From CAYNJW01 sp964397665 (GTDB lineage: Archaea > Nanobdellota > Nanobdellia > Pacearchaeales > GW2011-AR1): a stretch of 30,651 nt of DNA. This document shows, in pieces, positions 15,016 through 22,357 of the stretch (within the stretch, counting starts at the first letter, position 1; each line of letters starts with the position of its first letter). The notes beneath the pieces were generated by a model. It did not search any database. It was given only the letters and a program-made list of their open reading frames with translations, and was not told the origin of the DNA. The stretch lies in contig CAYNJW010000009.1 in the NCBI GenBank assembly GCA_964397665.1, positions 1 to 30,651 on the forward strand, given 5' to 3'. The position numbers and the translations under genes are program-made.

Positions 15016-15618
15016 ATGTTCTATCTCGTTGAAGTTGAAGACTATGTAAGAGTTGACCCTAAGTTATTCGGTCTTGATACAGCTGAGGCTGTAAAGAAAC
15101 AATTATTTGAGACCTATTCTGATTTTCAAGATAAAGATTTAGGAACTGTAGTTGATGTTTTAGAAGTTATGGAAGTTCATGAAGGAATTATTATTCCAGG
15201 GGATGGCGCTGCATACTATAAGTCTACTTTCAAATTGATTGTGTTTAAACCAGAATTACAGGAAGTTGTTTACGGGAATATTGAAGAAATCACTAATTTT
15301 GGAGCATTTATTAATATGGGTGTTATAAGGGGAATGATTCACATCTCTCAAACAATGGATGATTATGTTTCCTTTTCTACAACTGGAACTTTAGCTGGAA
15401 AAGATGGAAAAAGAGTTTTAGCAGTTGGAGATAATTGTATTGCAAGAATTGTTGCAATTTCATATAAGGGTGAAGAACCAAAAATAGGATTAACAATGAG
15501 ACAACCTGGTCTTGGAAAACTTGAATGGATTAAAGCAGATAAAGAAAAAGCAATAGCAAATGCAGCAAAACTTATGAAATCCGAAGCTAAAACTGCTTCA
15601 AAGGGAGGTAAAAAATGA
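15016..15618 (+). CDS. rpo7: DNA-directed RNA polymerase subunit Rpo7 (RpoE')
   Basis: 200 aa. The N-terminal RNP-like tip domain (MFYLVEVEDYVRVDPKLFG... through GDGAAYYKSTFKLIVFKP, about 1-80) is followed by an S1/OB domain (about 81-185, EVVYGNIEEITNFGAFINMGVIRGMIHISQ and KIGLTMRQPGLG). With Rpo4 it forms the polymerase stalk that binds nascent RNA and contacts TFE. The gene for TFE lies at 23640-24428. The C-terminal tail (KLMKSEAKTASKGGKK) is lysine-rich. It overlaps spt4 by four bases in the classical archaeal operon. Confidence 0.97.
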   Translation: MFYLVEVEDYVRVDPKLFGLDTAEAVKKQLFETYSDFQDKDLGTVVDVLEVMEVHEGIIIPGDGAAYYKSTFKLIVFKPELQEVVYGNIEEITNFGAFINMGVIRGMIHISQTMDDYVSFSTTGTLAGKDGKRVLAVGDNCIARIVAISYKGEEPKIGLTMRQPGLGKLEWIKADKEKAIANAAKLMKSEAKTASKGGKK

Positions 15619-15806
15619 GTATTAAAGAAAAAGCCTGTTTAAATTGTAAAAGAATTTTTACTGAATCTGTTTGTCCTAATTGCGGAGAAACTACTTTCTC
15701 AGAAAATTTTAAGGGAAGAGTAAATATTTTTAATGCTGAAAAATCTGAAATTGCAAGAAATATTAAAATTAAATCAAATGGTGAATTTACCATTAAGACA
15801 AAATAA
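15615..15806 (+). CDS. spt4: Transcription elongation factor Spt4 (RpoE'')
   Basis: 63 aa zinc-ribbon protein. Zinc ligands are CLNC (residues 8-11) and CPNC (about 20-23), followed by SENFKGRVNIFNAEKSEIARNIKI, the usual Spt4 beta core. It partners Spt5 for processive transcription; no spt5 is in this window. Start overlaps the rpo7 stop (ATGA). The stop is immediately followed by the ATG of rps24e. Confidence 0.95.
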   Translation: MSIKEKACLNCKRIFTESVCPNCGETTFSENFKGRVNIFNAEKSEIARNIKIKSNGEFTIKTK

Positions 15807-16199
15807 ATGAAATCAAAAATATTAAAACAAGAAATAAATCCTTTTTTGAGAAGGGAAGAGTATACTCTTGAAGTTACCTCTGATTCAAATCCTGTTGAAG
15901 AAGAAATAAAGGAAGTAGTTGGGAAAGACAAAGAATTAACTGTTATTCGAACAATTTCAAGTAATTTTGGTAAAAATAGTTTTTTAGTAGATGTTGTAGT
16001 CTATGAATCTGCAGAAGCTAAAGATTTAATTCAAACAATCCCTCAAAAGATTAGGAAAAAAATGGAAGTTGAAAAGAAAAAAGCTGAAGAAGCTGCTAAA
16101 AAGGCTGAAGAAGAGAAGGAAGCTGCTAAAAAGGCTGAAGAAGAAGAAGAGACTTCCGAAGATAAATCTGAAACTAAAAATGAGGAGAAAAAAGAATAA
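15807..16199 (+). CDS. rps24e: Small ribosomal subunit protein S24e
   Basis: 130 aa. The S24e fold is visible in residues 1-90: INPFLRREEYTLEV near the start, then ELTVIRTISSNFGKNSFLVDVVVYES and IQTIPQKIRKKMEVE. The remaining 40 or so residues are a charged Lys/Glu/Ala tail with an internal ten-codon repeat (KKAEE units). Such tails are longer than in typical archaeal S24e (about 100 aa). Its ATG begins directly after the spt4 stop, and its stop overlaps rps27ae by one base (TAATG). Confidence 0.95.
   Translation: MKSKILKQEINPFLRREEYTLEVTSDSNPVEEEIKEVVGKDKELTVIRTISSNFGKNSFLVDVVVYESAEAKDLIQTIPQKIRKKMEVEKKKAEEAAKKAEEEKEAAKKAEEEEETSEDKSETKNEEKKE
16089..16144 (+). repeat. Tandem 30-bp coding repeat in the rps24e tail
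   Basis: Bases 16089-16114 recur exactly at 16119-16144 (26 identical, period 30), encoding two copies of an EAAKKAEEEK-like decapeptide. It looks like slippage within a low-complexity helix. Confidence 0.85.
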
Positions 16200-16441
16200 T
16201 GGCAATTAAATCAAAAATTAAAGGAAAAAAGAAAACAAAAAATAAACCAACTTCTAAAAAACATTCACATTATAAAATTGAAGGAGATAAGATTATTAGA
16301 GATCCTTACTGTCCAAGATGTGGTCCTGGAATCTTCTTAGCTAAAGGCCAGGGAAGACTTTATTGTGGTAAATGTCATTATACTGAGTTTGAAAAGAAAA
16401 AACAAATCGTACCTGAAACTGTTGATGATAAAAAAGAATAA
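16199..16441 (+). CDS. rps27ae: Small ribosomal subunit protein S27ae
   Basis: 80 aa. The core HSHYKIEGDKIIRDPYCPRCGPGIFLAKGQGRLYCGKCHYTEF is the S27ae zinc ribbon, with ligands CPRC and CGKC. The family is usually 50-60 aa; here a basic N-terminal extension of about 20 residues (KSKIKGKKKTKNKPTSKK) and an acidic C-terminal tail are added. The archaeal protein lacks the fused ubiquitin of eukaryotes. Last gene of the operon. Confidence 0.96.
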   Translation: MAIKSKIKGKKKTKNKPTSKKHSHYKIEGDKIIRDPYCPRCGPGIFLAKGQGRLYCGKCHYTEFEKKKQIVPETVDDKKE

Positions 16442-16508
16442 GAAAAGTTTTCTATAAAAAATCCATAAAATAATGAACTAAAATTCTTCAATTAAAAAAA
16501 TAAATAAT

Positions 16509-17258
16509 TTATCTGAAAAATCTGAAAAAACCTTTTCTTTCTGAAATATCTTCTGGTCCTGCTACTTTTCCTGCAATACTAAAATACTTTTTTGCAACCT
16601 TACTTCTTGGATGTGTATGAACCACAGCATCCCGTTGGTTCAATGCTTCTTTAACTGCCTTATCTTCGGGAATTATTCCAATAATTGGAGTTTCCAACAT
16701 TGATCTTATTGAAGAAAGTGGCATCTCATATTTTTTATTCCTACGCCTAGTGACGATTACACCCTTTACTTCTTTCCCCCTTTCCCTTGCTACTTTTACT
16801 GCTTTTAATGCATCTGTTACTGCAGGCATTTCGGGATTTGTAACGATAATAATTTCCTCTCCTGAATCAATTGTTGCAATTGCTTCTTCTGAAAATCCTG
16901 CAGCAGAATCTAAAATAATAAAATCTGAATGTTTATCAAGTTTCTTTAGAGTCTCGCCAATTTTAGAAGTGTTAAATTTTGTTAATTCTTTTATAGATAA
17001 CGAAGAAGGGATAATTTTTGTTCCTGAAGAATGTTCATAAATCGCTTCTTCAATCTCTGCTTTTCCTTTTAACACATGATTCAAAGTTACTGGAACAATT
17101 GGTGCTCCTAAATGAACTCCAACATTTGGAGTATTTAGATTTAAATCAACAATAATTACTTCCTTTTCTAGACTATTTAATGCTGCACCCAGGTTTATTG
17201 CTGTTGTTGTTTTTCCAACACCTCCTTTTCCAGAAATTATTGCTATTATTCTTGCCAT
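16509..17258 (-). CDS. minD: MinD/ParA-like P-loop ATPase
   Basis: 249 aa. The deviant Walker A SGKGGVGKTTTAINLG has its signature lysine in KGGVGKTT (11-18). VIIVDLNLNTPNVGVHLG is the switch I region and DFIILDSAAG the Walker B. The C-terminal end RKGFFRFFR is basic and aromatic, possibly a membrane-binding amphipathic tip. Archaeal MinD homologues position polar structures or chromosomes; no MinE or MinC is nearby. The ATG lies four bases after the stop of the 147-aa gene, so both are one operon. The symbol denotes family, not proven role. Confidence 0.9.
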   Translation of the reverse strand: MARIIAIISGKGGVGKTTTAINLGAALNSLEKEVIIVDLNLNTPNVGVHLGAPIVPVTLNHVLKGKAEIEEAIYEHSSGTKIIPSSLSIKELTKFNTSKIGETLKKLDKHSDFIILDSAAGFSEEAIATIDSGEEIIIVTNPEMPAVTDALKAVKVARERGKEVKGVIVTRRRNKKYEMPLSSIRSMLETPIIGIIPEDKAVKEALNQRDAVVHTHPRSKVAKKYFSIAGKVAGPEDISERKGFFRFFR

Positions 17259-17262
17259 TAGA

Positions 17263-17706
17263 TTATATAGAAAGAAGATGCTTAACTTCGCTTATAAACT
17301 TTTCTAGTAACTCGGTGTATTCTTTTAACTTTTCTAAATTAATATCTGTATGTTTTGTAGGTTCTATAACTTTGAGACAAACATTTTTTCTAAATTCTGA
17401 ACTTCTAGTTTTGTTTAACTCTGGAACCCTTTTGAAGAAAATATAAACTGGAATAGTTTCCTTGATTGCATCGGCTCTTTTAAAATATTTCTTCATAAAT
17501 AAAATTCTTTCTTTTGGTGTTGCAGGCATTAATGGAATTTTTCCTTCATCAACTTTCTTTTGAAGTAGAGCATCGAAAGACATTTCAATCATACTTTTCC
17601 ATCTTGCAATTAAGTTCAAAATAACATCACAAGTTTTAGTATACTTCATACTAACATACATTAAATGGTCTGCACTAGTTTTTTCTTTTAATATTTCAGT
17701 AATCAT
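17263..17706 (-). CDS. Hypothetical helical protein, 147 aa, partner of minD
   Basis: Not recognised. Predominantly helical and soluble. The N-terminus SADHLMYVSMKYTKTCDVILNLIARW is followed by DALLQKKVDEGKIPLMPATPKERILFMKKYF and a basic middle (VPELNKTRSSEFRKNVCLKV). The C-terminus NLEKLKEYTELLEKFISEV is coiled-coil-like. It is the first gene of a tight operon with MinD (four-base gap), so a functional link, such as a MinD regulator or cargo, is plausible inference. A weak AT-rich TATA candidate lies near 17728-17740. Confidence 0.8.
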   Translation of the reverse strand: MITEILKEKTSADHLMYVSMKYTKTCDVILNLIARWKSMIEMSFDALLQKKVDEGKIPLMPATPKERILFMKKYFKRADAIKETIPVYIFFKRVPELNKTRSSEFRKNVCLKVIEPTKHTDINLEKLKEYTELLEKFISEVKHLLSI

Positions 17707-17763
17707 TTTAAGATTTTTAAATTTACGGAAATATTAAGAACCTATCTAAGTATATATACTTTA

Positions 17764-18084
17764 CTACTTCAACTTCATAATTGCCAAAGCCAAATCGCCA
17801 TTATTATTCTCTAGAAAATCTTTTACTTCTTCCTCTGACTTTCCAGTTTTATCCATAACCATCTCGAGATCTTCTTTTGAAAACTTTTCAAGTGATTCTT
17901 CAATTGCTTCCCCATTGACTTGATAACTTTCTTGTCCTTGCATATTTACCTTCATTACTGAAGGATTTTCAATAACTAAATTATGATCTTCACATTCAAA
18001 AATAACTCTTTTTGCATTTATTGGAACTTGTGAAATTCCCATTTTCTTCATCATGCCTTGAATTTGTCTAGGGTTGATATTCAT
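17764..18084 (-). CDS. nac: Nascent polypeptide-associated complex protein (archaeal NAC)
   Basis: 106 aa. The N-terminus MNINPRQIQGMMKKMGISQ and the NAC domain (about 20-60, VIFECEDHNLVIENPSVMKVNMQGQESYQV) are followed by a C-terminal UBA domain (about 66-106, DLEMVMDKTGKSEEEVKDFLENNNGDLALAIMKL). Archaeal NAC is a homodimer that binds ribosomes and emerging chains. Its ATG is one base after the stop of the Sec61-beta gene, coupling a ribosome-exit chaperone to a translocon subunit. Confidence 0.95.
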   Translation of the reverse strand: MNINPRQIQGMMKKMGISQVPINAKRVIFECEDHNLVIENPSVMKVNMQGQESYQVNGEAIEESLEKFSKEDLEMVMDKTGKSEEEVKDFLENNNGDLALAIMKLK

Positions 18085-18085
18085 T

Positions 18086-18250
18086 TTATTTTATTGGATA
18101 GAAAAAATTTAATGCAAAAATTAAAACAATTGTTGCAATAATCGCAAAGACTACTGCTCCTGGCCCAAATTTTAACTTTGAATCATACTCTTCTTTAAAT
18201 CTTGTTAACCCACCATAACCGGGCATTTGAATTGGTGCTGTTTTTGCCAT
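18086..18250 (-). CDS. secG: Preprotein translocase subunit Sec61-beta (archaeal SecG)
   Basis: 54 aa, found by reading the minus strand between the nac start and 18250. The product begins MAKTAPIQMPGYGGLTRFKEE, then YDSKLKFGPGAVVFAIIATI, and one C-terminal membrane helix (about 30-50) ends the protein. A Gly-Leu-x-Arg-Phe motif before YDSK and a single tail anchor are typical of archaeal Sec61-beta. It forms the heterotrimeric translocon with SecY and SecE. A TATA box at 18271-18280, 26 bases upstream, supports this start; first gene of the secG-nac operon. Confidence 0.88.
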   Translation of the reverse strand: MAKTAPIQMPGYGGLTRFKEEYDSKLKFGPGAVVFAIIATIVLIFALNFFYPIK

Positions 18251-18270
18251 ATTTTAAATAAGATTTCTTG

Positions 18271-18280
18271 TTTTATAAAG
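18271..18280 (-). promoter_or_regulatory. TATA box of the secG-nac operon
   Basis: CTTTATAAAA on the minus strand, centred 26 bases before the secG ATG. Confidence 0.75.
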
Positions 18281-18469
18281 TTTAGCACAATAGATTTCAA
18301 ATTCTAAAGTCCAATAGGGAATATCTCATATTAAAAAACATATTACTCTGATTTAACCGAAATAAATCAATTCTAGGTATGTGTTAAGTAGTCTAACTAA
18401 TTACAATAGACTTTTAAAACTATTTTCTAATTTGTTAATTATTGAAAATTAGATTAAGTTAAGTTAAAA

Positions 18470-18694
18470 ATGTTTAATTTAGGATATGATTGCATGGATA
18501 AAATTAATTTTTTTGAGTTTAGCGGTGAATATGCTGATGAAATGTCAGGATTTACGAATCATGGAACAGATAGCCAGTATCAGACACATTTGGAAATTGT
18601 TGAAAACTGTATGGCTTGTCTTGAACCCAATCTTAGTGCAAAGGAACCTATCTTTGGAAAAGATCATTTAACGGGGTTGAGAGCAAAGAAATAA
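18470..18694 (+). CDS. Possible small hypothetical protein, 74 aa
   Basis: An open frame in the 563-base stretch between secG and nreA that is otherwise empty of features. The start could also be the internal ATG at 18494. The product is acidic, with one CMAC pair (NCMACLEPN) and no homology that I recognise. A competing frame of similar length exists in the same place, and no strong TATA box stands at the leaderless distance, so this may not be translated. Bases 18251-18469 and 18695-18813 show nothing I can name. Confidence 0.4.
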   Translation: MFNLGYDCMDKINFFEFSGEYADEMSGFTNHGTDSQYQTHLEIVENCMACLEPNLSAKEPIFGKDHLTGLRAKK

Positions 18695-18813
18695 ATGACA
18701 GAATGTTAAGGTTAGAAGAAAAAATACTTCCAAGAACCTAATAAAATAATAGATTTTTAATAATTTAAGTTCACTACAACAATCTCTAAAAACTAAGTTC
18801 TATTTTAATTATA

Positions 18814-20022
18814 ATGGTTGGAATTGATATGGATGGAAATCCAATGCCGGATAAAAAATCTAAATTTTTAGCTAACTTGCTTGAAAGCATACCTAAGCCT
18901 AAACTGCATTTTTCTGGAATTTCACCACCCGAAATTTTTGTTGGAAGAATAGGTTATCCAAATATTAATTCGGGGATTTTAGCTCCAATGAATTTTGAAT
19001 CTAAACATTCAGAATTTAATTCTGCAGAAGATTGGTCTAAATCAAACTTAAACATATCTAATATTTTAAGACTACGTAGTCAACTTATTTATGGAAGAAC
19101 TAAATTCAACATTAAAAAAGAAAATAAAATTAAAGAAATAACTCAAGAACTTGCAATGACACATAAAGCTGTTTCCACAGAATTTTTTCTAAAGAAAAAA
19201 CCTATTTTACAAGTAAAAGCTTCTGAAACTTTTAAACCATTAATAAACTCTGCCCCGTTAAAAAAAGTAATTCTAGAAGAAAATACTAAAATTTTAAAAA
19301 AAGTTGATTATATCGTTGGTGATTTAGATATAAAAGCAAATAATGCTTTAAAAGAATTATATAACTCAAAAATTAAAACAGATCATCTTCAAAAATTATT
19401 CTCTGCTGGACTCTTAGGTACAAAAAGAAATAAAAAGATGGTGCCAACAAGATGGAGCATTACTGCGGTTGATGATACACTATCCAAACAGATTATGAAA
19501 AAAATTAGAAATTATCCTGAAATAGATAATCCAATCTTGCTATCTGGGAATTATATTGGGAATTATATTGAGATATTAATCTTGCCTGGAAGCTGGTCTT
19601 TTGAAGGGATAGAAGCCTGGGATTCTGGAAGTACTTATTTTGAAAATAAGCTAGAACATCATACAACTTTCTCTAGAGATTATGAAGGATTTTATGATAG
19701 AAAGACATATGCAAATAATGTAACTGGAGGATATTATGCTATGCGTTTACCCGTGTGTGAATTCTTGGAAAAAATTAAAAAACAAGGAACTGTATTAGTT
19801 TTTCGTAGGATAACTTCTGAGTATTATGCTCCTCTTGGTGTTGGTGTTGTTCGTGAAACTACAAGACGAGCAATAAATAATCCTATTCAAATATTTGAAA
19901 ACACTGATGAAGCTTTATTTGATATGGGAAAAAGAATCGGATTTAACATCAAAACAATAAAAGAAAAATCTTGGACATTGCAAAATTATGGAAAACAAAA
20001 AAGATTAAAAAACTGGTTTTGA
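18814..20022 (+). CDS. nreA: DNA repair protein NreA
   Basis: 402 aa. The N-terminal family motif is FVGRIGYPNINSGILAPMNFE. The central signature is LLGTKRNKKMVPTRWSITAVDDTLSKQ, and the C-terminal domain contains GGYYAMRLPVCEFLE and RRITSEYYAPLGVGVVRE. All are characteristic of archaeal Nre proteins, linked to DNA-damage tolerance. The last eight residues, QKRLKNWF (395-402), form a PCNA-interacting PIP box (Q-x-x-L-x-x-aromatic-aromatic), as known for the family. The N-terminal cysteine zinc motif present in some NreA proteins is not seen here; the protein starts close to the first conserved block. Confidence 0.93.
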   Translation: MVGIDMDGNPMPDKKSKFLANLLESIPKPKLHFSGISPPEIFVGRIGYPNINSGILAPMNFESKHSEFNSAEDWSKSNLNISNILRLRSQLIYGRTKFNIKKENKIKEITQELAMTHKAVSTEFFLKKKPILQVKASETFKPLINSAPLKKVILEENTKILKKVDYIVGDLDIKANNALKELYNSKIKTDHLQKLFSAGLLGTKRNKKMVPTRWSITAVDDTLSKQIMKKIRNYPEIDNPILLSGNYIGNYIEILILPGSWSFEGIEAWDSGSTYFENKLEHHTTFSRDYEGFYDRKTYANNVTGGYYAMRLPVCEFLEKIKKQGTVLVFRRITSEYYAPLGVGVVRETTRRAINNPIQIFENTDEALFDMGKRIGFNIKTIKEKSWTLQNYGKQKRLKNWF

Positions 20023-20023
20023 A

Positions 20024-20296
20024 TTACTTAATTTCTTCTATTTCTGATTTGTAAAAAAAACACGTTTCATATCTTTCTTTGTCACACACGAAAGGTTCTG
20101 CAGGTCCGCCATATTCTCCAGGTTCTAATCCTCTTTTCGAAGAATGACATTCATATTCCACAAATGCAGTTCTTGAAACATCATTTGCAAATGCTTTGGA
20201 AAACGGACAAAATTGAATATCTTTATCCGGTTTACAATTAAAATTATCTTCTCTTCCTGAAAATTCTCCTGCCCCTTTAAATCCATAGTCTCCCAT
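20024..20296 (-). CDS. Cysteine-rich small protein, 90 aa
   Basis: Not recognised. Five cysteines in recurring aromatic contexts: NFNCKPD, QFCPFSK, YECHSS, FVCDKE and ETCFFY, with a glycine-rich middle (GLEPGEYGGPAEPF). The spacing suggests a metal site or iron-sulfur cluster, but not a known zinc ribbon. Last gene of a three-gene operon, its ATG starting one base after the ATPase gene ends. It converges on nreA with one base between stops. Confidence 0.75.
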   Translation of the reverse strand: MGDYGFKGAGEFSGREDNFNCKPDKDIQFCPFSKAFANDVSRTAFVEYECHSSKRGLEPGEYGGPAEPFVCDKERYETCFFYKSEIEEIK

Positions 20297-20869
20297 TTAA
20301 AATTTTTCCCTTAATTTAGTTAAAATATAATCTGTTCTTCTTTTAATCTGTTCTTGTCTTGTACCTCTAAAATTTGGAACTATATCAGGACAATAACCTA
20401 AATCTGAATAGGCAGTTATAATCAATTCATTAATTTTCTTTGCTTCATGAATATCTTTCTCAACCCTTATTTTCCCCTTTGTAAAATCTAAATTTTCTGG
20501 AATAAATACCTTTGAATAAGTTCTTTGTTTAAAATCTTCTCCTTGAAAAAACTCAGCCCCTAAAAAATACTTGCTAAAAACTAAAACATCAACTAAACTC
20601 CTCTCAATGAAATACACTCCTTCTTTTTTTGCTAAACTTTCCTCCAACTTAAACTGCCTCGAATAAATTTCTCTTTGTCTATACTCCGTCTCCTTTTTTG
20701 AAGGAAATAAATACTCTTTATCTGATAATTCTTTTCTACGTTCTTCTAAAAAAACTCTTGCCACCTCAGGGAAAGTAATATAACCCCTCGAAGATAATTC
20801 ATTTAAAATTGCTGTTTTTCCATTGCTTGATCCTCCTGCAATCACGATTAGATTTGAAACCCCCTTCAT
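20297..20869 (-). CDS. AAA_28-like P-loop ATPase/kinase
   Basis: 190 aa. Walker A GGSSNGKT occupies residues 12-19 after the strand LIVIA. The motif FPEVARVFLEERR (about 33-45) and YFIERSLVDVLVFSKYFLG (about 86-104) match the AAA_28 family (NadR-like P-loop proteins), where the second carries the acidic Walker B-like residue. The C-terminal part RGTRQEQIKRRTDYILTKL is helical. Many family members are nucleotide kinases or act on nucleotides; the substrate here is unknown. It overlaps the 183-aa upstream gene by four bases. Confidence 0.78.
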   Translation of the reverse strand: MKGVSNLIVIAGGSSNGKTAILNELSSRGYITFPEVARVFLEERRKELSDKEYLFPSKKETEYRQREIYSRQFKLEESLAKKEGVYFIERSLVDVLVFSKYFLGAEFFQGEDFKQRTYSKVFIPENLDFTKGKIRVEKDIHEAKKINELIITAYSDLGYCPDIVPNFRGTRQEQIKRRTDYILTKLREKF

Positions 20870-21417
20870 AAAAACTCTTGAACTTTTTTGAAATCTAAAG
20901 CTAATTTATTTAATACTTCTCTTGGCACTTCTTTTTCTTTGAAAAATTCTAAACATTCATTAAAAGAATATTCAATTTTTCCACCTTTAAAATCTTTATC
21001 TAAATCTTTTAAGTAAACTTCTCCAATTTTACTCTTAAATGCCATTTGTCTATAATCTTTATTAAATTGTTCATGCTGTATTTTTATGGGTAAAAAAGTA
21101 TCCTTTGAGATTACTAAATCAACATAAAACTGTGGATAAAAAAATATCTCAACTTTTGTAGACTCAAATCTTGAAGAAGATCTATCAAACTCTAATAAAT
21201 TTTTTTGAATTCTTTCACTACTTATTTCATATCTTTGTGCAGAAAAATAATCTCTACAAACTACTGAAGGTCTCTCAAATCCTTCAACTGCAAGATTTAA
21301 AGTAGACTTTTTTAGTGCATCATATCTACCTTGTAACTCCCTACTTTCATTATTTAATTCTATTTCTTTAAACTTCAATTCTTTTAAAAAAACTTCAAAT
21401 TCTATTTCTTTTTTCAT
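20866..21417 (-). CDS. Hypothetical protein, 183 aa, possibly CYTH-like
   Basis: First gene of the operon with the AAA_28-like ATPase and the Cys-rich protein. The N-terminus MKKEIEFEVFLKEL recalls the ExExK opening of CYTH/triphosphate-tunnel proteins, and later strands (VEIFFYPQFYVDLVISK, FLPIKIQHEQF, KIGEVYLKDLD) are beta-rich as expected. However, the catalytic acidic and basic pairs are not clearly conserved, so the assignment is weak. In bacteria CYTH and AAA_28 domains can be fused, which makes the neighbourhood suggestive. A TATA box GTTATTAAAAAG at about 21436-21446 lies 24 bases upstream. Confidence 0.7.
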   Translation of the reverse strand: MKKEIEFEVFLKELKFKEIELNNESRELQGRYDALKKSTLNLAVEGFERPSVVCRDYFSAQRYEISSERIQKNLLEFDRSSSRFESTKVEIFFYPQFYVDLVISKDTFLPIKIQHEQFNKDYRQMAFKSKIGEVYLKDLDKDFKGGKIEYSFNECLEFFKEKEVPREVLNKLALDFKKVQEFL

Positions 21418-21485
21418 AGTATCTTAAAGAGTTGTCTTTTTAATAACAATTTCTGTACAAAAAGTGTCAAGAGTGTTGCATAACC

Positions 21486-21497
21486 TATTTAAATAAA
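21486..21497 (+). promoter_or_regulatory. TATA box deciding the start of the HTH regulator
   Basis: TATTTAAATAAA centred 24 bases before ATG 21515. An earlier in-frame ATG at 21497 starts inside the TATA box and cannot be the real start on a leaderless mRNA. Confidence 0.75.
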
Positions 21498-21514
21498 TGA
21501 TTATTTTAAAAGTG

Positions 21515-22357
21515 ATGTTAGATAATAAAACTATTCAGAAAATAAAAGATTTTGTTAGTAAAAAACCACGCTCAATAAATGAGGTAGCAAAACACCTAGA
21601 CAAAAGTTGGAGAACTGTTGATAGATATCTTGAAGAAATTAAAAAAGAATATGGTATAATTGAAACTAGAACTTTTCGTGGGGGAACTAGAGGTGCATTG
21701 AAATTAGTGTATATGACACCTACTGAAAATTTTTCAGGAACGATATATCAAGAAGAACTTGAAAAAAGAATTTACAAAGGAAGATATAAAACTGACATCT
21801 CAAGTTTTGATATATACCAGTTTGTTGAATCAAAGGATAAAAAAGTTTGGACTAAAAAAGGATTAGACGAAAGCGATGCGGGAAGACTTATAGAGTTTGC
21901 AAAAGTTTTAGAAAATGCAACTAAGCAAATACTCTTTTTCTCTGGAAATCTCTCATTCATTAACTTTAAAGATAAAACTACAAATATTTTTGAAATTCTT
22001 GAAACCCTCGTTAAAAATGGAATTTCAATCAAAGTATTATGTAATGTAGATTTTCATGGATTAAAAAACATCAAAAAACTTTTAGCTTTAAATTATAAAT
22101 ATGGTGTTTCACTTATTGAAATAAAACACAGAGAACAACCTTTACGAGCAACAATTGTGGATGATAAATTAATTAACCTCAAAGACTTTAGAGATAAAAC
22201 ATTAAGAAAAAAAGAATTTAAAGAAAAATTATTCATATTTTATGAGATTAGCAATAAAGACTGGATTAAATGGTTAACAAGAATCTTTTGGAGTATTTTT
22301 AATAAAAGTATTTCTGCTGAAAAAAGAATTGAAGAACTTGATAAAATCCTAATTTAA
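21515..22357 (+). CDS. HTH transcriptional regulator with PLD-like C-terminal domain
   Basis: 280 aa from ATG 21515. The N-terminal winged HTH (about 1-60) reads IKDFVSKKPRSINEVAKHLDKSWRTVDRYLEEIKKEYGI. The C-terminal region contains ILFFSGNLSFIN, EILETLVKNGISIKVLCNVD and LRATIVDDKLINLKDF, and resembles the phospholipase-D-like fold used as sensor domain in TrmB-type regulators. The catalytic HxK motif of active PLD enzymes is not present. It may bind a ligand; the target genes are unknown. Its stop overlaps the end of the convergent spoIIM-like gene by four bases. Confidence 0.75.
   Translation: MLDNKTIQKIKDFVSKKPRSINEVAKHLDKSWRTVDRYLEEIKKEYGIIETRTFRGGTRGALKLVYMTPTENFSGTIYQEELEKRIYKGRYKTDISSFDIYQFVESKDKKVWTKKGLDESDAGRLIEFAKVLENATKQILFFSGNLSFINFKDKTTNIFEILETLVKNGISIKVLCNVDFHGLKNIKKLLALNYKYGVSLIEIKHREQPLRATIVDDKLINLKDFRDKTLRKKEFKEKLFIFYEISNKDWIKWLTRIFWSIFNKSISAEKRIEELDKILI

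Noticed and set aside
17748..17760. Palindrome AGTATATATACT upstream of the minD operon
   Set aside because: AT-rich self-complementary sequence is common here, and it is about 45 bases from the start codon, beyond the usual TATA distance.
18486..18671. Second open frame inside 18470-18694
   Set aside because: No recognisable features, and it competes with a slightly longer, more acidic frame; neither has a good promoter.
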